A stretch of DNA of 64,000 nt from Paraprevotella xylaniphila YIT 11841 (GCF_000205165.1 NZ_GL883841.1:1-64000), one strand, 5' to 3'; positions 15,918 to 25,818 are shown, counted from the stretch's first letter. Notes: generated by a model from the letters alone, not told the origin. A program made the numbers and translations.

Positions 15918-16736
15918 TCAATGACTTTCCCTGAAGAATTTCAAGAAAAACAAGATTTGATAATCGATGGAATTGTTCCAATATTCACCCGTATGCGCTC
16001 CGGGGCGCACAATAAAGTCGTGCATGACGCCTCGTTCCAACAACTTTTGATGGAAGGCTTGGTTGACTTCAAAGAAGAAATCATCATAGCCGCAATCAAA
16101 AATAATCCGTAGGGCACCATCCTTGAGTTTGCCTGTTTGGTTGATGACGGTATAATCGTCCCAATCGCACACCCCGGCATCTTTTGCCCCGATTTGTGCC
16201 TTCATGTCCCAGTTGTCCGGAAAAGGCCGGATGTCCAACCCGCCGCTCGTACTGCCCGCCGCTCCGAAAACGTCCTGATGGCGTATGGCCAACCATAGGG
16301 CACCATGGCCTCCCATGCTCAATCCGGTAATGGCCCGCTTCTCGCGAGAAGGCAGCGTACGGTAATGCCCGTCCACGTAAGACACCAACTCCCGGCTGAC
16401 GAACGTCTCAAACTGGGAATCTTCATTGAGCGGACTATCCCAATACCAACTGTTTTCTCCATCCGGACACACGAAAATCAGATTCTCACGGTCGGCATAA
16501 TCTTTGAGTTCCGGTTTCAAGCCGGGCCATGTGGTTTCGTTTCCGCCATAACCATGCAACAGATAAACCACAGCCGCTCCCCTGCCTTCTGTCTTTTCGG
16601 GAGAAATCACTATGACACGCACCGCACGTCCCATCTTCCGGCTGTGCACCTCCACCGTATCCACTTTCGCAGCACGGACAGCCACCGCCGACCAACAAAG
16701 CAAACTTGCCAAACAGCAAAACACTCTCTTTTTCAT
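15918..16736 (-). CDS. Secreted alpha/beta-hydrolase esterase
   Basis: A 272-residue exported esterase of the esterase D / feruloyl-esterase-like family. It has a signal peptide (about 1-22), the oxyanion-hole segment YLLHGYGGNETTW, the nucleophile S140 in GLSMGGHG, and the catalytic His in PGAHTGEYW near residue 251. Bacteroidales use such proteins as carbohydrate esterases or related hydrolases; the substrate is unknown. It starts 19 bases after the thiF stop on the same strand, so it may be the last gene of the thiamine operon by read-through rather than by function. It converges with the efflux gene. Confidence 0.85.
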   Translation of the reverse strand: MKKRVFCCLASLLCWSAVAVRAAKVDTVEVHSRKMGRAVRVIVISPEKTEGRGAAVVYLLHGYGGNETTWPGLKPELKDYADRENLIFVCPDGENSWYWDSPLNEDSQFETFVSRELVSYVDGHYRTLPSREKRAITGLSMGGHGALWLAIRHQDVFGAAGSTSGGLDIRPFPDNWDMKAQIGAKDAGVCDWDDYTVINQTGKLKDGALRIIFDCGYDDFFFEVNQAFHQKLLERGVMHDFIVRPGAHTGEYWNNSIDYQILFFLKFFRESH

Positions 16737-16755
16737 TTCGTACCTATTTATGGGG

Positions 16756-17466
16756 TTAAAGTTCGATGACGTATGACTGCATCGTACGCAAATCTATCGT
16801 CCACAAGCGGCCGTCCAGCACGTCGCCGTAACCGCAAACCAACTTCATCACTTCGTGGGCCTGCACACTGCCTACTATCGCCGGGGTCATGCCCACAACG
16901 CCTTTAAAAGCCGGAGGCAACCGGTACGCCGCCTCTTCGTCCGGATACAAATCCCGATAGCTCTTCGCTTCCGCAGTACGACAGAAGACGGACACCTGGC
17001 CACAGAACCCTTCGATGGCACCGTAAACGTATGGCTTGCCTTGCGCCCTGCAAATATCGTTCAAAAGATAACGGGTCGGATAATTGTCACAGGCATCCAC
17101 CACAATGTCATAGCCTTGAATCATACCGGCGGCATTATCCGGTGTCAGACGACAAGCGTACGGCTTCACGTCCACATCGCTGTTCAATGCACGCAACCGA
17201 CGGGCAGCCAACACCACCTTGGGCAGCCCCACTTCCGCCTCCGCATAAAGAACCTGGCGGTGCAAATTGGTAGTACTCACCTCGTCATCATCCACCAACC
17301 CGATGTGCCCTATTCCGGCACCGGCCAGATAGAGCGAGACGGGAGAGCCTAACCCGCCCGTCCCGACAACCAACACCCGCGCCGCACGCAAGCGTTCCTG
17401 CCCTCCGGTACGGATTTCCGGCAACATGGTCTGACGCTCGTACCGCCCGAACTTTTTATCCTCCAT
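16756..17466 (-). CDS. thiF: ThiF/MoeB/HesA-family adenylyltransferase
   Basis: A 236-residue E1-like enzyme that would adenylate the C-terminal Gly-Gly of ThiS using ATP. The nucleotide-binding VVGTGGLGSPVSLYLAGAG, the TTNLHRQVLY segment and VDACDNYPTRYLLND are classic ThiF/MoeB motifs. The structural zinc cysteines of E. coli ThiF are absent: the first C-x-x-C position reads SYRDLYPDEE and the second LPPAFKG. The enzyme is therefore probably zinc-free, a state I believe is common in Bacteroidales. Starts at 17466, 17475 or 17484 are possible; 17466 gives the conserved FGRYERQTMLPE opening. It overlaps or abuts thiH upstream. Confidence 0.88.
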   Translation of the reverse strand: MEDKKFGRYERQTMLPEIRTGGQERLRAARVLVVGTGGLGSPVSLYLAGAGIGHIGLVDDDEVSTTNLHRQVLYAEAEVGLPKVVLAARRLRALNSDVDVKPYACRLTPDNAAGMIQGYDIVVDACDNYPTRYLLNDICRAQGKPYVYGAIEGFCGQVSVFCRTAEAKSYRDLYPDEEAAYRLPPAFKGVVGMTPAIVGSVQAHEVMKLVCGYGDVLDGRLWTIDLRTMQSYVIEL

Positions 17467-17477
17467 CCCGGACATGG

Positions 17478-18614
17478 TCAGCATTTTACATAAGATTGCA
17501 AATCGAAACTGGCATCCCAATCCTTCCATACCGGTTCACGACCGGCCTTTCTCAATGCCTTCTCCACCTCCACGGCCGTGCGTTCGTCGCTCACATGGAA
17601 CTGCTCCAACGCCTGCGGATAGGTATAATATCCTCCCGGTTCCGTCTTGCTTTCCGCACTCATCGTGGTCACGCCCAACGTGGCCATGTGGTCACGGATG
17701 GCCGCCGGTTCGCGTGTGGAATAGGATATGTCCACATCGTGGTCGAAAATACGCATGGCAAAAGTGACCTGGGCCAGTTCACGGTCGCTCATGACGACAT
17801 TCGGTTGGAAGCCCCCGTTCTCGGAGGGCCGCATACGGGGGAAGTTCACACTGTATTTCGTCCGCCAATAATGCTTCTGCAAATAACGTAAATGGTAAGC
17901 CATCATCGTAATGTCCGTGCGCCATTCTTTCTCCAGTCCGATGAGTACCCCCATCCCGATGGAATGCACCCCGGCTTGCCCCATGCGGTCGAAACCGTTG
18001 ACACGCCACTCGAATTTCGACTTCATGCCCCGGGGATGGTAGATGTTATAGTTTGCCTTGTGATACGTTTCCTGGAAGCAAATGACTCCGTTCATCCCGT
18101 GTGCCTTCAGTTCTTCATACTCTTCGGCCTTGAGCGGCATCACTTCTATCTTCAGGTTACTGAAGTAGGGTTTGGCCAAATCCAAGGCACGCGCCAGATA
18201 AGGCACGCCCGCCTTGGCCGGATTCTCTCCCGTCACGATCAAGAGGTTCTCGAAAGGTGCCAACTTCTTGATGGCTTTGTATTCGTTCTCTATCTCCTCC
18301 TCCGTCAGAATGGTGCGGCGCATCGGGTTGCTGATATGGAAACCGCAATACACGCAGGAGTTGGTGCAGGAGTTGGTGATATACAAAGGTATGAACATGG
18401 ACATGGTCTTGCCGAAACGCTCTTCGGTATATTTACGGCTCAACCGCGCCATTGTCTCCAAATAGGGAGCGGCTGCCGGAGACACCAAAGCCATGAAATC
18501 GTCCACGTCACAATGTGCTTTCGAGAGGGCACGGCGCACGTCGGCTTCCGTCTTGGCATTGATCCGCGCCGTGGTTTCCTCCCATGAAATCTTTTCCAAT
18601 TCGTCCGAAAACAT
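17478..18614 (-). CDS. thiH: 2-iminoacetate synthase ThiH
   Basis: A 378-residue radical SAM enzyme that cleaves tyrosine to dehydroglycine (2-iminoacetate) for the thiazole ring of thiamine. The 4Fe-4S cluster motif CTNSCVYCGF (C-x3-C-x2-C, about residue 83) is present, followed by a radical-SAM barrel with VTGENPAKAG, and the conserved VNFPRMRPSENG. It has the usual ThiH length. It follows thiG by 13 bases. Use of ThiH rather than glycine oxidase ThiO indicates an oxygen-sparing, anaerobic route. Confidence 0.95.
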   Translation of the reverse strand: MFSDELEKISWEETTARINAKTEADVRRALSKAHCDVDDFMALVSPAAAPYLETMARLSRKYTEERFGKTMSMFIPLYITNSCTNSCVYCGFHISNPMRRTILTEEEIENEYKAIKKLAPFENLLIVTGENPAKAGVPYLARALDLAKPYFSNLKIEVMPLKAEEYEELKAHGMNGVICFQETYHKANYNIYHPRGMKSKFEWRVNGFDRMGQAGVHSIGMGVLIGLEKEWRTDITMMAYHLRYLQKHYWRTKYSVNFPRMRPSENGGFQPNVVMSDRELAQVTFAMRIFDHDVDISYSTREPAAIRDHMATLGVTTMSAESKTEPGGYYTYPQALEQFHVSDERTAVEVEKALRKAGREPVWKDWDASFDLQSYVKC

Positions 18615-18627
18615 ATCTTCTTCCCGT

Positions 18628-19404
18628 TTAGTCGTTCAAAAATGCCGTCAGGGGCGAACTCGCCTCTGCCACGAAACTGTCTGCCTGCAATCCCAATCCG
18701 GCTTCGTATGCCATACGTCCGGATTCCACAGCCTGCTTGAAAGCCATGGCCATCGCCACCGGGTCGCCGGCCACGGCTATGGCCGTATTCACCAAACAGG
18801 CAGAAGCTCCCATCTCCATGGCCTCGGCGGCATGACTGGGTGCCCCGATACCGGCATCCACGACAACCGGCACATTGGCCTGCTCTATGATGATACGCAG
18901 GAAATCACGGGTCTGCAATCCCTTGTTTGTCCCGATGGGTGCTCCCAAAGGCATGACTGTGGCCGCTCCGGCTTCTTCCAGATGTTTGCAAAGCGTAGGA
19001 TCGGCCTGACAATAAGGCAATACGACAAAGCCCAACTTCACCAACTGCTCCGTGGCCTTCAGGGTCTCCGTGGAATCGGGCAACAAATAACGCGGGTCGG
19101 GATGAATTTCCAACTTCAACCAATTCGTACCGAATGCCTCGCGTGCCATCTGGGCGGCGAACACGGCTTCTTCGGCATTCCGGACACCCGACGTGTTCGG
19201 CAATAATTGTATCTCGGGACGCACGATATGCTTCAGCATGTCGTCCTCCTTGTCTTCCAGTTCGATACGCTTCATGGCTACCGTCACCATTTCCGTTCCG
19301 GAAGCCATGATGGAACGGGCCATCAGGTCGTTGGAATCAAACTTACCTGTACCTAAAAACAAACGGGAAGCAAACTCCCGTCCTGCTATGACTAATTTTT
19401 CCAT
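18628..19404 (-). CDS. thiG: Thiazole synthase ThiG
   Basis: A 258-residue TIM-barrel enzyme that joins deoxyxylulose phosphate, 2-iminoacetate and ThiS thiocarboxylate into thiazole phosphate. Conserved blocks are [12 protein letters not shown] near the start, [11 protein letters not shown], the [17 protein letters not shown] segment (about residues 96-112), and the phosphate-binding [20 protein letters not shown] followed by LVNTAIA. Length is normal. It lies 66 bases after thiS, in the riboswitch-controlled operon. Confidence 0.96.
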   Translation of the reverse strand: MEKLVIAGREFASRLFLGTGKFDSNDLMARSIMASGTEMVTVAMKRIELEDKEDDMLKHIVRPEIQLLPNTSGVRNAEEAVFAAQMAREAFGTNWLKLEIHPDPRYLLPDSTETLKATEQLVKLGFVVLPYCQADPTLCKHLEEAGAATVMPLGAPIGTNKGLQTRDFLRIIIEQANVPVVVDAGIGAPSHAAEAMEMGASACLVNTAIAVAGDPVAMAMAFKQAVESGRMAYEAGLGLQADSFVAEASSPLTAFLND

Positions 19405-19470
19405 TGTCCTATGCTATGATATTAAATTAAAATTCTTAAACACCAGTGTCCTACAAATACCAACCGGACG

Positions 19471-19668
19471 CTACCCTCCGCATGCCGCTTTGATAACGAC
19501 AATGCTCACCCCCTCGGTCAACACATAATCGGCCCACTGGGTACGGGGCACCAAACGGTTCTCCACGGCCACAGCCACCCCCTGAAACGGAAGCGATAGT
19601 TCTTCCATCAATACAGAAATCGAAACGGCAGCCGTTTCCACTTCTTTGTTATTCACCAAAATTTTCAT
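19471..19668 (-). CDS. thiS: Sulfur carrier protein ThiS
   Basis: A 65-residue ubiquitin-like sulfur carrier. It starts MKILVNNKEVE and ends in the diagnostic Gly-Gly (IKAACGG), which ThiF adenylates and which carries sulfur to ThiG. The ATG at 19668 gives the normal length; an upstream in-frame extension to 19707 has no conserved sequence. It is the first gene after the TPP riboswitch and the founder of the thiS-thiG-thiH-thiF order. Confidence 0.93.
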   Translation of the reverse strand: MKILVNNKEVETAAVSISVLMEELSLPFQGVAVAVENRLVPRTQWADYVLTEGVSIVVIKAACGG

Positions 19669-19749
19669 TTCATCTACTTTTAATGATTTCTGAAAAAGCA
19701 AGTACAAAGAAGCACCACAAACGGCAATATGGAAAAATAATGGAAATCC

Positions 19750-19822
19750 AATCCCTACGGCAGTACGAACTGCATCAGGTTCGAGGGTATAATCTCAGCC
19801 CCTGTCCGGGCACCCCTTTGTC
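19750..19822 (-). promoter_or_regulatory. TPP (thiamine pyrophosphate) riboswitch
   Basis: On the minus strand the RNA reads GGGGTGCCCGG, then GGGGCTGAGATTATACCC, then GAACCTGATGCAGTTCGTAC, then TGCCGTAGGGA. CTGAGA and ACCTGATC-type blocks are the universally conserved THI-box pyrimidine and pyrophosphate sensors. It lies about 80 bases before the thiS ATG, so it should switch off the operon when thiamine pyrophosphate is plentiful. No obvious terminator hairpin separates it from thiS, suggesting control of translation. Confidence 0.95.
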
Positions 19823-19832
19823 TTTACTCGGA

Positions 19833-19840
19833 CAAAGATA
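19833..19840 (-). promoter_or_regulatory. -7 promoter element for the thi operon
   Basis: The minus strand reads TATCTTTG, matching TAnnTTTG, a few bases before the start of the TPP riboswitch. This fits a transcript that begins right at the aptamer. Confidence 0.55.
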
Positions 19841-19964
19841 CGCAAAAAAGGGAAATGACGTAACACTCCGCTATCATTTTATAACAAAAAGAAAACAAAA
19901 ATCGTTCCCCGACACAATCGAGAAACGATTTCCTTATATGTGGCATATAAATACTACCCACGAA

Positions 19965-20447
19965 TCATAACCGCTGTCCTAACTTATCGTCAATGAACAG
20001 CAAAGCGGCCTTGTCGGCTTTACGGATCTTTTCCAAAATACCTTGCGCCGTAGCTTCTTCTTCTACCTGCTCGCGCACGTATCCCCACAAGAAATCCTGA
20101 GAAGCCATATCCTTTTCTTCGGAAGCCACTTTCACCACGTTTTCAATTAACTTGGATACCTGACATTCATGCTCGTACACATTTTCAAAAACGCCTAATA
20201 CACCGTCCCATTCCTGTGGAACCACATCAATCTTATCTACCTTGGCCACTCCACCACGTTTGATGACGTAATTCGCCATGTCGTAAGCATGCTCCAATTC
20301 TTCCTGAGACTGTTTCTTCATCCATGCGGCACAACCGTCGTAACCTTCCCTCTGCAAATAGAAGGACATGGATAAATACAAGTTAGCCGACCACATCTCG
20401 GCCACGATTTGTTCGTTAATAGCTTTCTGCAATTTGTCTGAAATCAT
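19965..20447 (-). CDS. ftnA: Non-heme ferritin
   Basis: A 160-residue iron-storage protein of the bacterial FtnA type. The four-helix bundle carries the ferroxidase ligands in EMWSANLYLSMSFYLQREGY (about residues 17-36) and KKQSQEELEHAYDM (H-bearing helix B), with further acidic residues in REQVEEEATAQ. It oxidises Fe(II) and stores Fe(III), and in anaerobes also protects against oxygen. Length fits. It is 116 bases downstream of folE and may have its own promoter. Confidence 0.95.
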   Translation of the reverse strand: MISDKLQKAINEQIVAEMWSANLYLSMSFYLQREGYDGCAAWMKKQSQEELEHAYDMANYVIKRGGVAKVDKIDVVPQEWDGVLGVFENVYEHECQVSKLIENVVKVASEEKDMASQDFLWGYVREQVEEEATAQGILEKIRKADKAALLFIDDKLGQRL

Positions 20448-20563
20448 ATTCGTATATATTAAAAATTAAACAACTTCACTTTATTATAGTAAACTACAAC
20501 TACAGTGCCAGAACACCCGATTTCATCATCATGTCAGCTATTTATTCTTAATTTTACGGATTG

Positions 20564-21151
20564 TTATAGAGAATCACGATGAATAAGGTTGAGAAACTCC
20601 TCCCGGGTTTTAGCCTGATTAAACGCTCCTGTAAAATCACTGGTCGTAGTCACCGAATTTTGCTTTTCCACTCCACGCATCTGCATACACATGTGCCGAG
20701 CTTCCACTACGACCATCACGCCCAACGGGTTCAACGCTTCTTGTATGCAATCCCGAATCTGGAGCGTCATCCTTTCCTGTACCTGAAGACGATGGGAAAA
20801 GCTGTCCACCACACGGGCAATCTTGCTCAACCCCGTAATGTATCCATTGGGTATATAAGCCACATGCGCTTTCCCGTAAAAAGGCAGCATGTGATGTTCG
20901 CACAAAGAGAAGAAATCTATGTCTTTCACTATCACCATGTGACGGTAGTCTTCCTTGAACTTGGCCGAATTCAGAATCTCTTTCGGATCTTCGGCATATC
21001 CCCGCGTCAACGTCTGCATCGCCTTGGCCACCCTATAAGGCGTCTTTTGCAATCCTTCACGTTCGGTATCTTCACCCAACAAAGCCAGAACAGCCTTATA
21101 GTGGGTTTCTAATTCCCGTTGTACCGTTTCGTTATAAACCTGACATTCCAT
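20564..21151 (-). CDS. folE: GTP cyclohydrolase I
   Basis: A 195-residue enzyme that converts GTP to 7,8-dihydroneopterin triphosphate, the first step to folate. The zinc and catalytic motif [18 protein letters not shown] (about residues 83-100), followed by [13 protein letters not shown] and [14 protein letters not shown], are definitive. It starts only 4 bases after the stop of the SPOR gene, so it is the last member of the DUF1599/TpiA/SPOR/FolE operon. Confidence 0.96.
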   Translation of the reverse strand: MECQVYNETVQRELETHYKAVLALLGEDTEREGLQKTPYRVAKAMQTLTRGYAEDPKEILNSAKFKEDYRHMVIVKDIDFFSLCEHHMLPFYGKAHVAYIPNGYITGLSKIARVVDSFSHRLQVQERMTLQIRDCIQEALNPLGVMVVVEARHMCMQMRGVEKQNSVTTTSDFTGAFNQAKTREEFLNLIHRDSL

Positions 21152-21155
21152 CTGT

Positions 21156-21689
21156 TCAATAAGGTATTTGAATTACAGATTTTACAATCAATGCCTCATC
21201 GAATTGCTTGGTTGCACGCAATTCGTGCAAAGCCTGATTGGCCTCCTCGTACGTTCTGAAATCACCCACCCTGCAAATCCAACGCGGACTCTGGAAATGG
21301 GTATAAGTAGCCATGTCGCTGAAGTAACTCTTCACTTTTCCGGCCATCCGTTGCGCCTCCTGGCGCGCTGTTCTGGAGTTCCCCCCCGCATAAACCTGAA
21401 TCCGGTAGCCGTTGGCTTTCATTTTCCGTACGGGCTTGTGGCCTACAGATGAATTACCATTCTCCGTTATCGACTGGGATATACGTCCGGAAGCCGCAAG
21501 TGAAGTGGAATTTTCATTCCCCGCCCCTGTGCCATTTACCATCCGGGTAATCTCGGCATCCTGAATCACACGTACCGTCCCCTGCCCGTCCACAGGCTTC
21601 ACCAACTTGTCCACAAACTTCTGTTGCGCTGAAACCTGAAGCCAACTTACGGCACACCAAAACAACGATAGGAAGAATCTTTTCATCAT
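21156..21689 (-). CDS. SPOR-domain periplasmic protein
   Basis: A 177-residue exported protein. After a signal peptide ([22 protein letters not shown]) comes a low-complexity Ser/Asn-rich linker. A C-terminal SPOR domain (about residues 98-175) begins [24 protein letters not shown] and ends [23 protein letters not shown] domains bind denuded peptidoglycan glycan strands, often at division sites. ATG 21689 is chosen because it places the signal peptide at the N-terminus; the frame remains open upstream. The gap to the upstream tpi unit is about 85 bases. Confidence 0.88.
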   Translation of the reverse strand: MMKRFFLSLFWCAVSWLQVSAQQKFVDKLVKPVDGQGTVRVIQDAEITRMVNGTGAGNENSTSLAASGRISQSITENGNSSVGHKPVRKMKANGYRIQVYAGGNSRTARQEAQRMAGKVKSYFSDMATYTHFQSPRWICRVGDFRTYEEANQALHELRATKQFDEALIVKSVIQIPY

Positions 21690-21774
21690 ATAGCCTTTTG
21701 AATATAAAACCATAAAAGAGAGCCATTCCGAGACACAAAGGCGACCTCGGAATGACTCCGTTTTTCTACTCTGA

Positions 21775-23859
21775 TTAAGCTTTCCAAGCATCAATGATAC
21801 CCTTGAAGTCTGCACACTTCAAAGCAGCACCACCAATCAAACCACCGTCCACATCGGGCTTTGCAAAAATCTCTTTTGCGTTCGAAGGCTTGCAGCTTCC
21901 ACCATAAAGGATAGAAACATTCTCGGCAGCCTCAACGCCGAACTTCTCGGCAATAGTCGTACGAATGAAAGCATGCATCTCTTCCGCCTGTTCAGCCGTA
22001 GCCGTCTTTCCCGTGCCGATAGCCCATACCGGTTCGTAGGCCAAAATGATGTTGGAGAACTGTTCTGCCGTCAAATCGAACAAAGAACCGGCCAACTGAG
22101 CCTTCACCACTTCGTTCTGCTTGTCTGCCTCGCGCTCTTCCAGTACCTCGCCGATACAGAAAATGACTTTCAAACCATTGGCCAAAGCCAAGTTTACTTT
22201 CTCTTTCAGGATTTCAGCTGTCTCGCCATAGTAAGCACGACGCTCCGAATGGCCTAAGATGACATACTGCGCACCGGTAGATTTTACCATCTCGGCAGAC
22301 ACTTCGCCAGTGTATGCACCTTTTTCCTTGTCTGCACAATTCTCTGCACCCAAGCCGATAGTCTGGGCATCCAATACTGCGGCTACGGAAGCTAAGTGAA
22401 TAAACGGTGTACAGATGACCACGTCACAATTTGGTTTGTCGGCAGCCAAAGCCGCATTCAACTCAGTAGCCAAAGCTACACCTTCCTGCAAATTCAGGTT
22501 CATCTTCCAGTTACCTGCTACAATTTTCTTTCTCATTTCTTTTCTTTTTAAAAGGTTGATAATTCTATTTTTATGTTTCATTCGCCTATACATCTTGCTT
22601 CCTATCCATATCCGGTCGGCAAACACCAACACAAACAGGGGGACAAGGAACCATAGGACGACACGCAGCGTCGTCATCATCCGCGATGCCGACTGCAAAC
22701 GCCCCAATTCACTATCTTCCAACGGCATATTCAGGTCCTCTTCTTTCGGAAGATTGTTACAACTCCATTTGTTATACACCGTACCATCTTTCAACAACAC
22801 CAACCCGGGATTGGAGCGCACGATGGTTTTCAAAGTGATTTCATCCGTCATGCCAAAAGGATAATCCGCCCCCGTCAAATCCTGCCATCGCCCAATCATG
22901 CCATCACCGGATGCCGTCAGACAATAAAAGGCATAACCATGTTCACCGCAATAATCATAGAGTTCATTGATACGGTCTATATCACTGTCGTCCGCAAACT
23001 CCAGATAAGGAGAGATTAATAAGAAAGTATATCCTTTGTCCGACAAAACCTGCTCCGTGATATCCTCACCATCAGGCCACGTCATAATCGAAAAATCATG
23101 TACGGGGGGCACATATCCTTCTTTCACCAACACCGTCCGGCTATCCACAAAATGCCAGGCCGTGTCCTCGGGATAATCTTCCGTAGTGAATTCTTTCTTT
23201 ACTCCATCCTTTTCAAGTACGAATGTCGTAAGATACTCCGGCTCCTCCTCTCCTTCCGGAACCACCATCGCTTGGGGCAGGTTTACTCCGATATGATAAG
23301 GACGGAAATCAAAAACCGGAAGATAATAGATACAGAAAACCGCCAGAACAAAGGCAAAAAAGATAGAATAGAGGGAAATCATCCACTGGTTGCGTTCGGA
23401 AACAAAGCGCACCATCAACCGACGGTAACGAAAAACGAGCACGGATAAGCCCAACAGCACGACATTCTTGCCGAAGGTCTCCCAGTTCGTCAACGACACG
23501 GCATCTCCGAAACATCCGCAATCTGACACGGGATTGGCCAAAGCCAGATAAAGCGTCAGAGGAGTCATCACACTCATGAACAACAAAAAAAGCCAGGAAG
23601 TCGTACGTCGACGTATGCCAAAGAATAGATATATCCCTATACAAAATTCAAATACAGCCAAAAGGACCGCCAACCAGAGCGGCAAAAAACCGGGAATCCA
23701 TTCCGACCAACCCAATGCCTGAAAATAGTCGTCGAATTTATATTGGGTACCACGCGGGTCAACCACTTTCACCAATCCAGAGAAGACAAAAGTCACAGCC
23801 AACAACAAACGGCTGACATTCACGGCAACCCAACGTAATTTATATCCCAACCTATTCAC
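21775..23859 (-). CDS. tpiA: In-frame fusion: DoxX-type membrane protein with triosephosphate isomerase
   Basis: One 694-residue reading frame holds two proteins. Residues 1-441 (DNA 22537-23859) are a BT_3928-type protein: four membrane helices of a DoxX/MauE module, further helices, a periplasmic thioredoxin-like region ([11 protein letters not shown]...) and a last membrane helix. Residues 442-694 are complete triosephosphate isomerase, from [13 protein letters not shown] to [11 protein letters not shown] and GLIGGAALK, with catalytic Lys in NWKMN, His in ILGHSERR and Glu in [13 protein letters not shown]. TpiA interconverts DHAP and glyceraldehyde 3-phosphate in the cytosol. No stop separates the halves, yet the internal ATG at 22536 follows a purine-rich AAAAGAAAAGAA that could serve as its own ribosome site. 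Confidence 0.85.
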   Translation of the reverse strand: MNRLGYKLRWVAVNVSRLLLAVTFVFSGLVKVVDPRGTQYKFDDYFQALGWSEWIPGFLPLWLAVLLAVFEFCIGIYLFFGIRRRTTSWLFLLFMSVMTPLTLYLALANPVSDCGCFGDAVSLTNWETFGKNVVLLGLSVLVFRYRRLMVRFVSERNQWMISLYSIFFAFVLAVFCIYYLPVFDFRPYHIGVNLPQAMVVPEGEEEPEYLTTFVLEKDGVKKEFTTEDYPEDTAWHFVDSRTVLVKEGYVPPVHDFSIMTWPDGEDITEQVLSDKGYTFLLISPYLEFADDSDIDRINELYDYCGEHGYAFYCLTASGDGMIGRWQDLTGADYPFGMTDEITLKTIVRSNPGLVLLKDGTVYNKWSCNNLPKEEDLNMPLEDSELGRLQSASRMMTTLRVVLWFLVPLFVLVFADRIWIGSKMYRRMKHKNRIINLLKRKEMRKKIVAGNWKMNLNLQEGVALATELNAALAADKPNCDVVICTPFIHLASVAAVLDAQTIGLGAENCADKEKGAYTGEVSAEMVKSTGAQYVILGHSERRAYYGETAEILKEKVNLALANGLKVIFCIGEVLEEREADKQNEVVKAQLAGSLFDLTAEQFSNIILAYEPVWAIGTGKTATAEQAEEMHAFIRTTIAEKFGVEAAENVSILYGGSCKPSNAKEIFAKPDVDGGLIGGAALKCADFKGIIDAWKA

Positions 23860-24391
23860 CGAACGTCAATTTTATCAGCCCGAATACGGCATAATTCATC
23901 ATGTCCATGTAGTTGGCATCCACTCCCTCCGACACCAAAGTCTGCCCCGCCAAAGCCTCAATCTGCTTGGTCCGGTAAAGCTTCATCAGGATAAGGTCTG
24001 TATAAGAACTGATGCGCATGCCGCGCCAGGCCTCATCGTAATCGTGGTTTTTCTTCAACATCAAAGCGAGTGAAAGCCCCGCATATTTGTCATAATATTC
24101 CAAAGCACATTCAGCTGCCATATCTTCCGCATCGGCATAGCCCAACTCCAACTGTATCAGGCCGACAATACTGTAATTCACGATAGCCATGAACTCCGGA
24201 CGGATGCCCTCACCGACCAACGAGACCCCTTTCACTTCCAAACTACGGATACGATTGGCCTTGATAAATATCTGATCCGTCACCGAAGCAGGACGCATGA
24301 TACGCCACGCCGCACCGTAATCATGCAACTTTTTGGCGAACAGCTCCCGACACTCCTTCATTATTTGCTCAAATTGTCCTTGTGTATCCAT
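23852..24391 (-). CDS. DUF1599-domain protein
   Basis: A 179-residue cytosolic protein made of two related repeats, each of about 80 residues: [33 protein letters not shown] in the first half and [33 protein letters not shown] in the second. This is the DUF1599 fold, widespread in Bacteroidota and of unknown function. It is the first gene of the operon and overlaps the DoxX-TpiA frame by 8 bases, implying translational coupling. A -7 element lies at 24428-24435. Confidence 0.9.
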   Translation of the reverse strand: MDTQGQFEQIMKECRELFAKKLHDYGAAWRIMRPASVTDQIFIKANRIRSLEVKGVSLVGEGIRPEFMAIVNYSIVGLIQLELGYADAEDMAAECALEYYDKYAGLSLALMLKKNHDYDEAWRGMRISSYTDLILMKLYRTKQIEALAGQTLVSEGVDANYMDMMNYAVFGLIKLTFGE

Positions 24392-24427
24392 ATTTTACCG
24401 TTTAGGCATACCACAACATGCAATGTG

Positions 24428-24435
24428 CAAAGGTA
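24428..24435 (-). promoter_or_regulatory. -7 promoter element for the DUF1599-TpiA-SPOR-FolE operon
   Basis: The minus strand reads TACCTTTG, matching TAnnTTTG, about 37 bases before the DUF1599 ATG, with a TTTTTG about 20 bases upstream as a possible -33 element. Confidence 0.55.
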
Positions 24436-24885
24436 GTACAAATCATCGAATAAAACAAAAAGAGACCGTAGAATACGCAAACGCGAACGGCCTTTTCATG
24501 TTCTTTCACCATAACACAGTGTACATCAAGTATTTCCTAAAAAGCAAGAATGCTAACGGTGAAAACAAGGTGAAAGTTACCGGATAAGAAAGTTCACCAT
24601 AAATAACTGAAACAGAAGAAGTCTGAAGGATGCGAACCTATCCCTGCATTTTTCATATTGTAAGCAGAGTGAAAACAACGAACGCCCTACAGTCCTCGAC
24701 ACCTCACGCAGCTCATGACGAAAAAATCATTTGGCGCAGGATGAAATCATTCTCAGCAGAACAAAAAATCGTTCTCAGGAGATTAAAACCCGTTTACTTC
24801 AACCGTCCTCACCCCCAAATAAACAGCAAAAGAGAGATGTCCCGACCTTACGGAGCACCTCTTCCTTGCTTATTAAATCTAATGC
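24436..24885. other. Gene-free interval of about 450 bases
   Basis: Between the DUF1599 promoter and the end of the M23 peptidase gene no convincing gene is seen. Short frames overlap repeat relic D and have no recognisable start or composition. The only structure noticed is the degenerate repeat at 24724-24785. Confidence 0.5.
24724..24785. repeat. Degenerate double-palindrome repeat, copy D
   Basis: It opens with AAAAATCATTTGGCGCAG, identical over 18 bases to the left arm of copy C at 56083-56100. It then degrades into two imperfect direct copies of AAATCATTCTCAG / AAATCGTTCTCAG. The matching right arm is missing, so it is a relic. Confidence 0.6.
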
Positions 24886-25779
24886 TTATGAATACTTAAG
24901 TATTTGTCCCGGACGGAGTACCGTAGTCCGGGTTATTCCGTTCAACTTACATAACTTAGCAACCGTCGTCCCACATTTTGAAGCAATAACCGAAAGGTTC
25001 TCACCCGATTTCACACGGTGCACTTTAGAACGAGGCCTCGCAGTAGGTTTGGGCCGGACATTTGTCTCGTTCTTTGCCAATTCAGACTTTCCTTTATTGG
25101 AACGGAAGATGTAATAATCCCCCGTCACGTCCTGAGCCACGAAATCAAACATTTCAGCCGGGTTGATGGCTTGCCCCAAGAAACGTGTTTCAAAATGCAA
25201 ATGAGAACCGGTAGAACGTCCCGTATTTCCTCCCAAGCCAATAGGTTCTCCTGCTTTCACAATTTGGTTTTCCTTCACAAGCTGTTTGGACAAATGGCCG
25301 TATATCGTTTCCAAACCATTAGGGTGGCGGATAACAATATAATTCCCGTATCCTCTTCTTTCGTAATCCACGATACGCACTTTTCCGCTAAACGCCGAAC
25401 GTATGGTATCCCCGATGTACACCTTGATGTCCAACCCTTTATGCTGACGACGGAAACTTGCACGATAACCGTAATTAGAAGTAATTCTCGTGCTCGGCGT
25501 CGGCATGCAGAAATGCCGCAAGTCTATCTTGTATTCTTCCGGCAATTCTACATCATAACGATGGGCATATTGGTTGTTCCAATCGGGATAAAGACCAAAC
25601 GCGGGATTTTCAAGCTGTTCGTCACCTACCAAACGCTGTAAAGCGACAGAATCTATGGCTCTCATCTTTTTGTCTATAGGTGCCTGGCGAGCCAACAAAT
25701 CTTGCCCTGATACCGGCAAACTAAGCACGGCCAAAACCACTACAGCTCCTGTCTTAAGTCTTTTGAAATTGAAAAACAT
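24886..25779 (-). CDS. M23 peptidase with C-terminal LysM domain
   Basis: A 297-residue exported murein hydrolase. A signal peptide (about 1-25) precedes an M23/LytM zinc peptidase domain with the metal ligands in HKGLDIKVYIGD and SHLHFETR (about residues 113-205). A C-terminal LysM domain (HRVKSGENLSVIASKCGTT...LRPGQILKY, about 253-297) binds peptidoglycan. Members cut peptide cross-links during growth or division, or serve as inactive activators; here the H-x(3)-D and HLH ligands look intact. It follows ndk by 39 bases on the same strand. Confidence 0.92.
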   Translation of the reverse strand: MFFNFKRLKTGAVVVLAVLSLPVSGQDLLARQAPIDKKMRAIDSVALQRLVGDEQLENPAFGLYPDWNNQYAHRYDVELPEEYKIDLRHFCMPTPSTRITSNYGYRASFRRQHKGLDIKVYIGDTIRSAFSGKVRIVDYERRGYGNYIVIRHPNGLETIYGHLSKQLVKENQIVKAGEPIGLGGNTGRSTGSHLHFETRFLGQAINPAEMFDFVAQDVTGDYYIFRSNKGKSELAKNETNVRPKPTARPRSKVHRVKSGENLSVIASKCGTTVAKLCKLNGITRTTVLRPGQILKYS

Positions 25780-25818
25780 TTAATTATTAATATTATAAAG
25801 TTCGCTTATCTTCTCTTA

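Noticed and set aside
9914-23859. Functional link between the DoxX gene at 9914 and the DoxX module fused to TpiA
   Set aside because: They belong to different DoxX subgroups and operons; shared fold alone is not evidence.
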